Assembly (NCBI GenBank): GCA_947568835.1 | Contig: OX387609.1 | Span: forward strand, 10,121,660 to 10,185,659 | Reading direction: 5' to 3' | DNA length: 64,000 nt | DNA from: Protonemura montana | Lineage: Eukaryota > Arthropoda > Insecta > Plecoptera > Nemouridae | Shown: positions 1 to 10,302 of the stretch, one piece after another | How the letters are laid out: the number at the start of each line of letters is the position of its first letter | Position numbering within the stretch: position 1 is the stretch's first letter | Position numbers and translations under genes: made by a program | Notes under the pieces: generated by a model | The model's database searches: none | Seen by the model: only the letters and a program-made list of their open reading frames with translations | Told to the model about the DNA's origin: nothing

Positions 1-2157
1 TTACAGAGTGTAGTTTTAACAAATCTGATCCAAATACGCAATTCAAGCGCAATGCCACACTTTTGAAATGGTTTTGGTCAATGGTCAATGAAATGGTCAA
101 TAGTATGCAAGTGAACAAAGTTATAGAAAATGCTGAAAATGGTCTTGAGTCGCACATAACCAATCGTGATATTTATACCGCGATTTGACCGGTTTTTAAA
201 GGACGACGAGGAAAAAATTTGACTCTACAGGTGATATCACTCAATTTAATAGATATAAATCTTACTTTTAGTAAATGTCATGTTTCAATGCGTGAGTTTA
301 ATGAGTTTTCAGTTAAATTGAGTAAAGATTCATACCGTACTAAATTAGCTTATTTCTCAAAGATAGAATATAAAAATTATTGACCGCAATATTTTGACTG
401 CTAGCGTCAAAGTTGGTTTAAGACCACTTTAAACGGCGATTTGATCGGGTTTCACAAGATGATTGCATCTCAAGTAGGCTGGCAAGGAAAGGTTTAGACA
501 CATTTCAAACAAGATCACACATCTCAATAAAAGAAGAAAATAACTTTTTGTCAATGTTACGTCTTTTAGGAGTGTGCTGGTCCTGTTTTGTTTTGTTTTA
601 GTAAGTAAAGATTTAACACGTGTGTCACAAGTTTTGCTCTTCTTGATTTGAAATAGCAAAAACATATCATACAAAGACAAAGTGGCGTTCTATTTCTGTA
701 CTTTATGGATTATTCACGCTTTACACTTTCTTTTTCGGTAAGGCAACATCGTGTTAATGAAATTTTGGGTGAATATCGTATTTAGAACTTTTCGTTTATA
801 ACCGTTGCTTTGCCGATGACCTGAATTGTGTGTCCCGAGAATATATCTAGCGTGCAACAAAGAGATACGAACACGGCGGAAAGCAGACTGGAATTGTTTC
901 GATACGGCTTCAGCCGGGCGCTCTCCCGACCCCATGGCGCTCGCCGTCGGCGTCAGGACGTCCAATATCGGCCAGACGACCCTCCAGCATACGCTGCTGA
1001 ACGACGCCGTTACGCAGCTCGCATCACGGCAGCCTAAATAAGACGTCATTCCTGCCGTTTATTGGCTGATGCCATCCCGCAGGACATTTGAGAAGCCCCG
1101 AGGGAGAAATGCGTGTATTTCCTTATACCTGATCGCCGCACGTACGAAGGTTCTTGTTTCTATCATAGGCCTGTTTGTTCTTGTCCATTCAGCTGGAAAG
1201 ATAAGTTGAGATGGTATTATATTTATTCGGTTAAATGATATGGAAAGATAAATAAAATACGCATCTACGTAGAGATTCATTACGCTACATAAGAAAAAGC
1301 TTCGTTTTGTATCACAAAATACTGGATTGTGAATGAACATGATAAGTGACTAATTTTTTTTGGCTCTTTGACTTTGTTGACACAAACCGCCAAGGTATTT
1401 CATAATGTTATTAAAACCGCAGGGCAGTTTTTTCATGCACCTTGTATGATTCGCATGATGAGTATGCAGAAATAAATCTAAGAGATAAATCTAATAAATC
1501 TAGCCTGTTGCTTCTCACCTACACAAGGATAAGATCTTGAGCATAAGTTTTTTTTTATATCTGTGATCTTCGGGTTGGATGCGCCACTCAAGGTGTTGTG
1601 ACGATTCGGCCATTACCTATGACAGCGTCTTATCTTAAAAACTGATGAAAGATTGTTATCAATATAGCAAGAAGTGCATGAATGTTTGGGGCTCGAAAAT
1701 AACGGTCTACCTCACTGATGCTACACATTGTTTATGTCAAGTAAATATTTAAGCTGGTTTTAAAACATGGACTTTGTTAAACACAGTGGACATGGACACA
1801 TGGCCATTTGATAAGATGTCCTGACAGGTCAATTTAAGTCTGATTACTGCAGACCAGGGACGAATTGCAAGTCACGTGGTCAATGGAGCTAGACGACCCT
1901 GAACGATCGGCTAGCGGTATAGATGCACTGACACGAGCACCTCAGTATCAATCGGTCACTAACTACGACTGGATCTCTCAGAAGCTTGCAATCATAAACG
2001 CGATCCAAATAGCTCGGAGGAGCTCATTAATTACTGTGCTACTTGAGGACACCGAAGAATAATTAACTCAAGGTATTTATTATTTTCATATAGGTATAGG
2101 TATCATATAGGTAAATGGTTGTTTTAACACATTCTTACAGATATTTGTATTTTCAGA
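1..2157. other. Left-edge intergenic DNA, no gene assigned
   Basis: This stretch is AT-rich with many stops in all frames. The only compositional outlier is a GC-rich patch at about 885-1040. There, two overlapping + strand frames stay open for about 70 codons with no ATG or recognisable domain. It could be the terminal exon of a gene lying to the left, but nothing confirms this. A second short open stretch at 1865-2062 looks mildly coding-like but matches nothing I recognise. The final bases before 2158 form a splice-acceptor-like tract ending in CAG just before the P450 start codon, so an untranslated first exon of that gene may lie here. Confidence 0.5.
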
Positions 2158-4395
2158 ATGGAGGTTCCAGTCTGGATTATTTTCGTTTTGGCCATAGTTG
2201 TTTTGTTGTACTTGTGGGGCACTTGGAGTTTCAACCATTTCATCAAGCTTGGACTTCCATTTGACAAGCCCAGCCCGTTCATCGGCAACATGGGCCCGTT
2301 CGTCTTTCAGCGCCAGTCATTTGGAGACATTTTCATTGACATTTACAACAAATACAGCGGAAGCGGTCTCGTCGGTTTCTTTCAGTTTGGCAACCCAACC
2401 GTAATTGTCCAAGACCCAGAATTAATCAAGATGATAACTCTTAAAGACTTCGATCACTTCACCGATCACGTGTCGATAATACACGAAGGAAACGACCCAC
2501 TTTTTGGAAGCTCGTTGTTTTCATTGCAAGGTACGTATCGATATGAGCAAAACACAGAACATGTGTCGTTCATTTGTCGAGTAATTTTATTTAGCAAAAT
2601 ATCGACAACTGCGTCCTCTATGTTCTGTGTAAATAAGACACAGTTTCGAGTAGGAACTGGGCTGCAATCTAATAATCACTGTGCTTGTCGGCCGGCGTTT
2701 CCTCTGCCCACCCCACTCACAAGGATTCGTTGAATTTGGCATTGACATTGGCGCACACCAAATTGACCGTCGCCTTAAACTTCGCTCTAGGTGACCGCTG
2801 GAAGTTCATGCGCAACACCCTGAGTCCTGCGTTCACGTCCAGCAAAATGAAAGCAATGTTTCACCTCGTGACTGATATTGGCGATCAGTTGGGCGAGTAC
2901 TTGGAAAAGAAATGTGAAGGTTGGCATCAGTCTCATTACCACGCGCACCATTGTTTGTTTAAATAATCAGTTTCTGTGGGAGCTTGCGTTCTGAGCTTAA
3001 CGTTTTTTCTGGGATTCTCTTCTAGACAACGGTGGTGAGTTCACGCTGGAGATGAAGGATCTGTTCACGCGATTTGCAAACGATGTAATTGCTACGTCTG
3101 CCTTCGGTATCCACTGCGACTCGCTCAAACAGCCAGATAATGAATTCTACACGATGGGCAAAGAGGCGGTCAACTTTGGTGGAACCCAAGGGCTTAAATT
3201 TCTAGGATATATGTTGAGTCCAACAATTATGAAGGTATTGAAAATCCTCATTACGTTCGACAGAGTGGCTACTAAAGATCCTTACAGTATTTCAGAAATT
3301 GTATATGTAACAATTTTTAACGAGTACAAATTATACTTTTCTTTATACTTTTCTTCAGGCAATGAACATCCAATTGGCGCAAAAGAACGTCTACGATTTC
3401 TTTCTAAACCTCGTTAAGACCACAATGTTTGAAAGGGAAAAGGGGAACATAATTCGCCCTGATATGATCCACCTTTTGATGCAAGCGAGGAAAGGAACGC
3501 TGAAAGCCGAGACATCAGATGATGTAAGCGGGGAAACTAAACACAACGTCAAGGGAAAAAGTAAGCGACGTCATCGTTTTGTTTTCAATTTTGACCGGAT
3601 ACTAAAACAAAAACACGGATGTAACCCAATGTCCACACCTCCTTTCAGAACTGACAGACCCTGACATCGCCGCCCAAGCATTCCTGTTCTTCGCAGCAGG
3701 ATTTGATACCGCTTCCACCAACCTCTGCTTCATCTGCCACAACTTAGCCACCCACCCTGACATCCTAACACGCGTGCAAAACGAAATAGACAGTGTTCTC
3801 GAGGACTGCGGTGGCAAGATCACCTACGAGGGCTTGCAGAAGATGAAGTACACCGACATGGTTATAAATGAGTCCCTCCGTCTCTGGCCACCGGCGGTAG
3901 TGACTGACCGACGCTGCGTCAAGCCTTACCTCATTCCGGCCACGAATGTAAGCCCTGCTGTGAAACTGAACACCGGGGACTGCCTGAGTGTGCCCATCAT
4001 AGCGATTCACCGCGACCCGAAGTACTATGAAAATCCGATGGAGTTCAACCCTGAGAGGTTCAGCGAAGAAAACAAGCATAAAATTAACCCCTACACATAT
4101 TTGCCGTTCGGGGTTGGACCTCGAAATTGTATAGGCAAGCGAAAAACGGTTATCAAACTTATTATTTCACATTGCTGTCTCGTATTTTTTTCCAATAAAA
4201 CTTCTCCGACACTTGCTTGCAGGAATGAGATTTGCGTTGATGGAGACCAAGATTGCTTTGACCTGCATCTTGTCTCGGTTTGAGATGGTAGCGGTCCCGA
4301 AGACGGCGAAGGAGCTGATCCTGAACAAGAAGTCCTTTAACATGAACGTTGAGGGTGGTTTCTGGCTTGGCATCAAGCCGCGAATCCACGCATAA
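2158..4395 (+). CDS. Cytochrome P450, CYP3 clan (CYP6/CYP9-like), intact, six exons
   Basis: Predicted microsomal monooxygenase of the insect detoxification or hormone-metabolism type; the substrate is unknown. Exons by splice sites and phase: 2158-2530, 2791-2919, 3026-3234, 3359-3560, 3649-4134, 4223-4395, giving 523 residues, the usual P450 length. Visible landmarks are an N-terminal membrane anchor (residues about 5-22) followed by a proline-rich hinge, the helix-C W128xxxR132 pair, the I-helix AGFDTAST (321-328), the K-helix E379SLR382, the FNPERF motif, and the haem loop FGVGPRNCIG with Cys465. The segment DFDHFTDH near residue 100 is typical of CYP9-like enzymes. The last intron starts with GC (ATAG|gcaagc) and splits the glycine codon after CI; the other four introns are GT-AG. 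An acceptor-like CAG ends one base before the ATG, suggesting a 5' untranslated intron. This is the only P450 in the window without lesions. Family assignment beyond the clan is inference. Confidence 0.93.
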
Positions 4396-5128
4396 AGACA
4401 AGCATTGTATATATTTTTTAAATTTATTTTCAGCAATCATCTTTGTATGGCCTTACGCTATGATGTGAAACTAAATTTCTACGGTTCTTCTTTTTCACAA
4501 CTGCCGACAATTACGGTGTAAATATCGCACGCAATTATGTTACTTTTATGCTGACTAGATGAATAAAGTCGCAAGAAAATGATAAATTGTTCTCAACTAT
4601 TCGTTCCCAGTTGCACTTAATTTTATCAGATCTCAGGCGTTAGAACAAGTTACGTTAGCACAATAACAAAGCTATCACCTCGAAAAGATAAACGGTTAAT
4701 CTTCCTTTATCAGTATTTTAAAAAACTGCATGGTAACCACATATCACAATTGAAGTATATTTCTTGTCTTAAACTTGGTAAGTTATCCCGTTATCAACGG
4801 TGCGATCACCGATAACCTTAAATCAGTCTTATCAAATGACGCGGGCTCGCATATGTAATCGATTACCATTGCGTTTGCATTATGGTCCATCATCGCCTTA
4901 TTAGGTATGTGCATTTCTTGACAGACAAAGTCCTTGAGGCAGGCCACTGCTCTGGCAGTCGCGATATATAGACAGACGCAAAACACATTAGTCTCCCAAC
5001 ATCAGGCCGTGAAATATCACACTCCGATTTGCAAACAAACAACAACAGGTGCATTTTCACTTTAAATCGTGCTCGTCAGTGGTGAAATTTACACAAATCC
5101 ATCACCAGTGCGATTAATTGTTTCAGGG
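4396..5128. other. Intergenic region between two P450 copies
   Basis: There is no coding signal. The 3' part, from about 4780, is less AT-rich and contains a TATA-like box and a possible short 5' untranslated intron (donor CAG|gtgcat at 5049, acceptor tttcag ending at 5126) ahead of the second P450. Nothing else is recognised. Confidence 0.5.
4963..4970 (+). promoter_or_regulatory. Possible TATA box of the second P450
   Basis: GATATATA lies about 160 bases upstream of the start codon of the 5129-7316 copy. A plausible start region about 25-35 bases downstream is followed by the putative untranslated exon. It was assigned by motif and position only. Confidence 0.3.
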
Positions 5129-7316
5129 ATGGATCTCACTTGGGTCCGTGTGGTGTTGTCGTTGATTTTGGCGGTCAATTTCTGGGGAACATGGACCCAC
5201 AAACGTTTTGACAATGCAAACATCCCGTTTGACAAGCCGACGCCGTTAATCGGAAATATGGGTCCGTTTGTCTTTCGAAAAAGGTCTTTCGGGGAGGTGT
5301 TTGAAGATTTGTACAACAAGTACAAGGGAAGCGGCGTGATTGGCTTCTTTCAGTTCCGACAAGCTACTATCATTCTTCGCGATCCCGAGTTGATCAAGTT
5401 GGTTACTGTCAAAGATTTTGATCATTTCACCGATCATGTGACGCCGATTGGGGAAAACGACGACCCGTTTTTTGGAAAATTCCTATTTGCCCTGAAAGGT
5501 ATTTATGAGGTGTATTTGATATGTATTTGATCATTTGAAAAATATGTTCAATGTATCTTAACGAAGCACTGATAACCGAAAATTATCAAGAACTAAACTT
5601 TTTTATTAACTATTCGCTTTGGAGCTTGTTTTTGGGAAAACTCGTCAGGTGGGTGGCCAAGATTTTAAAATTTACGGCCTAAACCTTACTGCTAAGTGCT
5701 GAGACGGACATGTCGGTTTGGTTGTTTTTCGTGATATTTAATTTGCGTGCGTTACCGATTTCTTTCTGAATATTTCACTCTGACAAGTCGACCATTCGCA
5801 GGTGACAGATGGAAATATATGCGAAACGCCCTGAGTCCTGCATTCACTTCGAGCAAAATGAAACGTATGTTCCATTTGGTTGCCGACTGTGGTACACAAC
5901 TTGGCGATTATCTTGAGAAGAAATGCAAAGGTACGGAAGCAAGACCCCAACTGTCAGTAACTGCATTTCAGCAGCGCGTTCCATAACGCTGACATTTTAC
6001 TGTGGTTAAACTCCAGAAAACAATGGCATGGTTACGTCAGACATGAAGGATCTTTACACTTTACGAACGACGTGATCGCCACTTCGGCGTTCGGCATCCA
6101 CTGCGACTCGCTGTAGCAGCCGACCAGCGAGTTCTACGTCATGGGAAAGCGGTCTGTTGACTTTGGTGGTACACAATTGCTGAAATTCTTCGGGTTTCTT
6201 TTCAGCACGCGGCTTGTGCGGGTAAAAATCTCCTATTTTCACCGTTCCGAGCATATTTGGTAATCATGCGTTGCAATAATTGTTTTTGCTTCAGTTGTTT
6301 TGCATTAAGTTCGTGGAAAAAGATGTAAACAATTTCTTCCAAAATCTGGTGAAAAGTACAATTATCCAACGAGAAAAAGAGCACATAGTTCGACCTGATA
6401 TGATCCACCTTCTAATGGAAGCGCAGAAAGGAACTCTGAAAGTCGACAACCCCGACGAGCTCGGCGGAGAGGTCAAACACGATGTGAAAATAACAAGTAA
6501 ATACTAATTGCGTCAGCTCACTGCAGTTTTCCTCGTGGTACAACCAAATAACAGCTAAATTTTCCTCACCTTCCAGCGTTGACTGACGAGGATATCACTG
6601 CGCAGGCTTTCATTTTCTTTCTGGCAGGATTTGACACGGCGTCCACTTACCTGTGCTTCCTCAGCCATCTTCTTGCCACCAACCCCGAAATCCTTGCACG
6701 AGTTCAGGACGAAATCGACCGCGTCCTCGAGGATGGCGGGGGCAAGATTACCTACGAAGGCTTGCAGAAAATGAAGTACACTGAGATGGTGATGAGTGAG
6801 GCACTGCGTTTGTGGCCACCAGCAGTTTCAACCGACAGAAACTGTGTGAAGCCTTACACCATTCCTGCCACGGACACAAATCCCAGTGTGCACCTGAGAG
6901 TTGGAGATGCCGTCACGATGCCTGTTCTGGCGCTTCATCGGGATCCTGAATATTTTGAAAATATTTTTATATTTTGATCCTGAAAGGTTCAGCGACGAAA
7001 ACAAACACAAGATTAGGCCGTTCACGTACATTCCTTTCGGAGCTGGACCTAGGATTTGCATAGGCAAGTGATGACCCTCGTTAATCTAGCATTTCAATTG
7101 GTTGCGATTGTCTTTGTCTGACCAAACGTGTTCTTTTTTGCAGGCATGCGCTTTGCGCAGATGGAAACCAAGATTGCACCGACTTGCCTTTTGTCTCGAT
7201 TTAATCTTAAAGTTGTCTCAAAGACCCCGGAAAAGCTGATTCTCAAGAAGGAGACGTTTAACATGGGCGTTGAGGGAGGATTTTGGTTGGGAATCACACC
7301 CAGAGTGAAGGCTTAA
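5129..7316 (+). pseudogene. Cytochrome P450, CYP3 clan, recently inactivated copy
   Basis: This is a tandem duplicate of the gene at 2158-4395 with the same six-exon plan: 5129-5498, 5802-5930, 6017-6221, 6295-6496, 6577-7063, 7144-7316. Exons 2, 4 and 6 keep the same length as in the intact copy and all splice sites look usable, including a GC donor (ATAG|gcaagt) after the haem-loop codons. Three lesions break it. Exon 3 lacks four bases near 6060 relative to its neighbour. A TAG at 6114-6116 replaces the codon between Leu and Gln. Exon 5 has a one-base gain near 6960-6975 just before the PERF motif. The WxxxR, I-helix AGFDTAST, ExxR and Cys haem motifs are otherwise preserved, so inactivation looks recent. 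Sequencing error is unlikely to explain three separate lesions but is not excluded. Confidence 0.88.
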
Positions 7317-7827
7317 ATAAAATACGTTCTGCCACTGGTTTTGCGGGCAGAACATTTCGTGGTTGTCTAAAATACTAAACCTTTTAGCACAAAATAGACA
7401 GAAGCATAAAATCGAAATGCACACAAATAGTTGCTTCAATTTACATGCTTATGTAATATCCTTTAATATCCTTGTTCATATTAAAAGCGTTTATTTTTAA
7501 AGGACGGTGTAAAATATATTTTATTTCTGGGTTTGACAAAGTTTACTAATTTAGTACCTGTCAGTGTCATTTAAACTTTTCTTGCGCAGTCATGCGTTTG
7601 CTGTTTTACTAACAATTAGACTCAGAATACTCGTGTACGAGAAAATGCATGCACTTTGACTATCTGGCAGTGCACTATTTAAAGGCTGTAACAACACCGA
7701 TACCATGTTGATAATGGCCGTGGCCTTCGAATAATTAAGCAGATTGAAGTAATACCCTGACCTTTAATTCTATTTTTAGTGTCTTGGTTACTTAATTGCA
7801 TCAGAAGCATACAATTGACTATTTGAT
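7317..7827. other. AT-rich intergenic DNA after the second P450
   Basis: An AATAAA polyadenylation-type signal overlaps the stop codon of the preceding pseudogene at 7316-7321. I see no gene or other structured element up to the SINE beginning near 7828. Confidence 0.5.
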
Positions 7828-8270
7828 TTGTGGTATTTAACGACGCACCGTTTTGACGACTGGCCCTGCGGCGCTGGTCTAATGGCATCGGTGAATGAGT
7901 GGATGATGATGAGAATGATGATGCACCTAACATAGTGTAGAATGGAGGAGGGGAAACCCGATCCTGGCACGTAGACTTCTCTAGTCGAATAGCACCAAGG
8001 GCACCACCAGCTGAAAGTCCCTCCCTTCCTAAGGACGATACAACTCGAACAGCAGGATTCCTTTACAAATCCATGCTGTCGAGAGGTTGAGAAGCAACGC
8101 GAATAAAGTTGCTTTACTAACTTTAATCCCTCCAACCTCTCTCCCGAACAGTACTCGTCATGTGTATGATGGTCACCCATCCAATACCTGACTCAGCGCA
8201 GTGTTGCTTAACTTCGGTGGTCTCATGAGAGCCGGTATTTCCAACACACCAAACCATTCGGTCCAATTGA
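7828..8270 (-). repeat. 5S rRNA-derived SINE, copy 1
   Basis: On the minus strand, about 90 bases of head (8270 down to about 8170) resemble 5S rRNA. They include a stretch like the conserved CACCGAAGTTAAGCA and a box-C-like GGATGGGTGACC, which form the internal RNA polymerase III promoter of 5S genes. The body runs on to a 3' end reading GCGTCGTTAAATACCACAAA. The same body recurs at 15868-16310, 12753-13030 and 34933-34998, which shows a dispersed family rather than a 5S gene. The length of about 440 bases is long for a SINE, so a composite body is possible. The 5S likeness was judged by eye. Confidence 0.8.
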
Positions 8271-8774
8271 TTATCAAGGTTGATCCACAGGCATTAGTTG
8301 TAATAAAGTCAAGGTGAAGGTCAATAACCTGCATTTAATTTTTTCTTGTTGACTATTCCCTTTCGTGGTTGGTAGGAATACGTATTTCCACTTTTCAAAT
8401 TACTGGGCACCTTAACAGGGATATATTTTTTCGACTACAGAGTATCAGTGGTAAGTGTATATCCCACCACTATATTTAGCGGTAGTGCTAAATTTTAATA
8501 AAAAAATTGTATTACGCCATTTTTACAAAAGTAATAAAATTATATAAACAAAAAAAAAACTTGAATAAAATTTCTTAACCTTCAAAGGATTAAATAAAAA
8601 TAGTTGATATGGTTCTAAGCAAGTGATAACTCAAGTTTTATAAACAGACACAAAACCATTTTGTCATTTATGCAAGCATGTCATTTGCTAAAAGGGTAAC
8701 TCGTGACTACACACAAAGGAAACTGTGTCCGCTTCCAGAATAATTCCCGCGTGAATGCTAGTGTCTTTTGACCT
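8271..8774. other. AT-rich intergenic DNA
   Basis: This holds A/T-rich sequence with short A runs. No open frame, RNA gene or repeat is recognised. Confidence 0.45.
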
Positions 8775-9235
8775 CGTTGTCTATGTTTATTTGTGGCAAA
8801 ATGGACATGTCTTCAAACGTGGCTTGCCGTTTGGCAAGCCGACATAACTTTCGTTCACCGCACTAAGGGTATTCAAGGGAGGTTTCTAGCTGCGAATAAC
8901 ACCTGTGAAACAACATAGATTTACCAGATTTTTACAAAATTTATGTAAAACAAGCGATCTGCAAAGCTTGGATCACGATCGTGAAGATTTTAATGGTTTC
9001 AAAATATTTTCTGTTCAAATTTACCCAAGGAGAGAACAAAACGTACTAACGAGGTTCTAGCACGGACGGAGTGATTCTAACGCGGAGTTATGGAGACCAA
9101 GACGCTTTGGCTTGCATCTTGACTCCAGTTTACTTAAAAGTAGCCCAGAAAACACCAACTGTGTGTCTGGTGTTAAATAAGAAGTCTGAGACCGCGACGG
9201 CTGAGAGAGGTTTAGGCTAAGTATTCTACGAAGAG
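8775..9235 (+). pseudogene. P450 relic: exon 1 and exon 6 fragments only
   Basis: Two short islands line up with the neighbouring P450s. At 8775-8853 the sequence parallels the membrane-anchor and hinge part of exon 1 and still reads LPFGKPT in one frame. At about 9070-9235 it parallels exon 6, with the METK-coding bases and a run ending like the LNKKS codons. Exons 2-5 are missing, and both pieces carry frameshifts and stops. This is the oldest decay product in the P450 cluster. The match is by eye at nucleotide level and would need an alignment to prove. Confidence 0.65.
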
Positions 9236-9674
9236 ACGACACCTGATTGAATTTTCGATAAAAAATATTTCGTTGACCTTATTGTAATGAGCGAAAATTA
9301 ATTCAATGTTCATAACTCATAGATAAGAGATGCTCTACTTTACCTATGCCATCAAAATTTAATAAAGTATATACAAGAGATGACCAAATTTTCAATAATT
9401 TTTAATTGTGTTTAATAGCAAGCGATAATTATCTGAAGGCTATGCTGATAGCGTATTTGAGTGTTTAGTTATCAACGCTTCTGATAAGATTATGTTGTGG
9501 TCAACGTAACTCGCTTTCAATGCATTTCTAGTTGAAATCTGAACACAAACCAAAGTGGACTCGGCCGAAACACATGGGTTGTTTAAATTGCAAATAGTTT
9601 TGTATTGAATTTGCTTCTGGTATCACAATTTCCTAAAACCTGCAGTAAAACACCGATCAAGTATATTTTTTACC

Positions 9675-10172
9675 ATGATTCCTACGTGGATTCTCGTTGT
9701 TCTTGGGACAATTTTGAATGTGTATTTGTGGTGAATATGGACTCACAAACACTTCGAAAAGCTAAATTTACCTTTCGACAAACCGACTCCATTCGTCGGA
9801 AGTTTAGGTCCTTATGTTTTCAAAAAAAAATCTTTCGGTGAAGTTTTCATTGACATCTACAACAAACATATCGAATGCGCCTTGGTTGGCTATTTCCGCA
9901 TGCAGGCTCCGAATCTTCTGGTATGCGACCCAGAACTGATAAAACTGGCAACTGTCAAAGACTTTGAATTTTTTTTGGATCGTAACTCACCACTTGGGCC
10001 GAAAGACGACCCATTGTTTGGGAAATTTCTCTTTGCGTTACAAGGTTTGGAAATCTTAAATTACTGTGGGGATTCTTTTGTTTGTAATGAAACTATCTTC
10101 GTTTGATAATGCTTACACGTTTTAGGTGAGAATTGGAAATTCACGAGACACACATTAAGTCCAGCTTTTACT
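9675..10172 (+). pseudogene. Cytochrome P450 copy truncated inside exon 2
   Basis: Exon 1 (9675-10044) has the same 370-base length and donor phase as in the second P450. It encodes the anchor, the hinge LPFDKPTPFVG, and the region ending FGKFLFALQ. A TGA at about residue 20 replaces the glycine of the WGTW motif, so the frame is closed early. Exon 2 begins at 10126 with GT GAG AAT TGG AAA, keeping the helix-C Trp and Arg codons. The likeness ends after the SPAFT codons near 10172, and no later exons follow. The adjoining AAA-ATPase gene starts only 130 bases on, so the 3' part was probably lost in a rearrangement that placed that gene here. Confidence 0.85.
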
Positions 10173-10302
10173 TTTAGTTTCCATAGAAATCTTTATAAAA
10201 TTTGAAACCCAAATTTCCAAAGTCACCGCTTTCAGCTAAGATTGAAATATAGTAGACAATAACAGAACATCCAACCTTGCACAGTGAACTATCAGAGTAA
10301 AA

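Noticed and set aside
8170-8270. A functional 5S rRNA gene
   Set aside because: The likeness covers only the head, has many changes from any 5S consensus, and continues into a body shared with dispersed copies.
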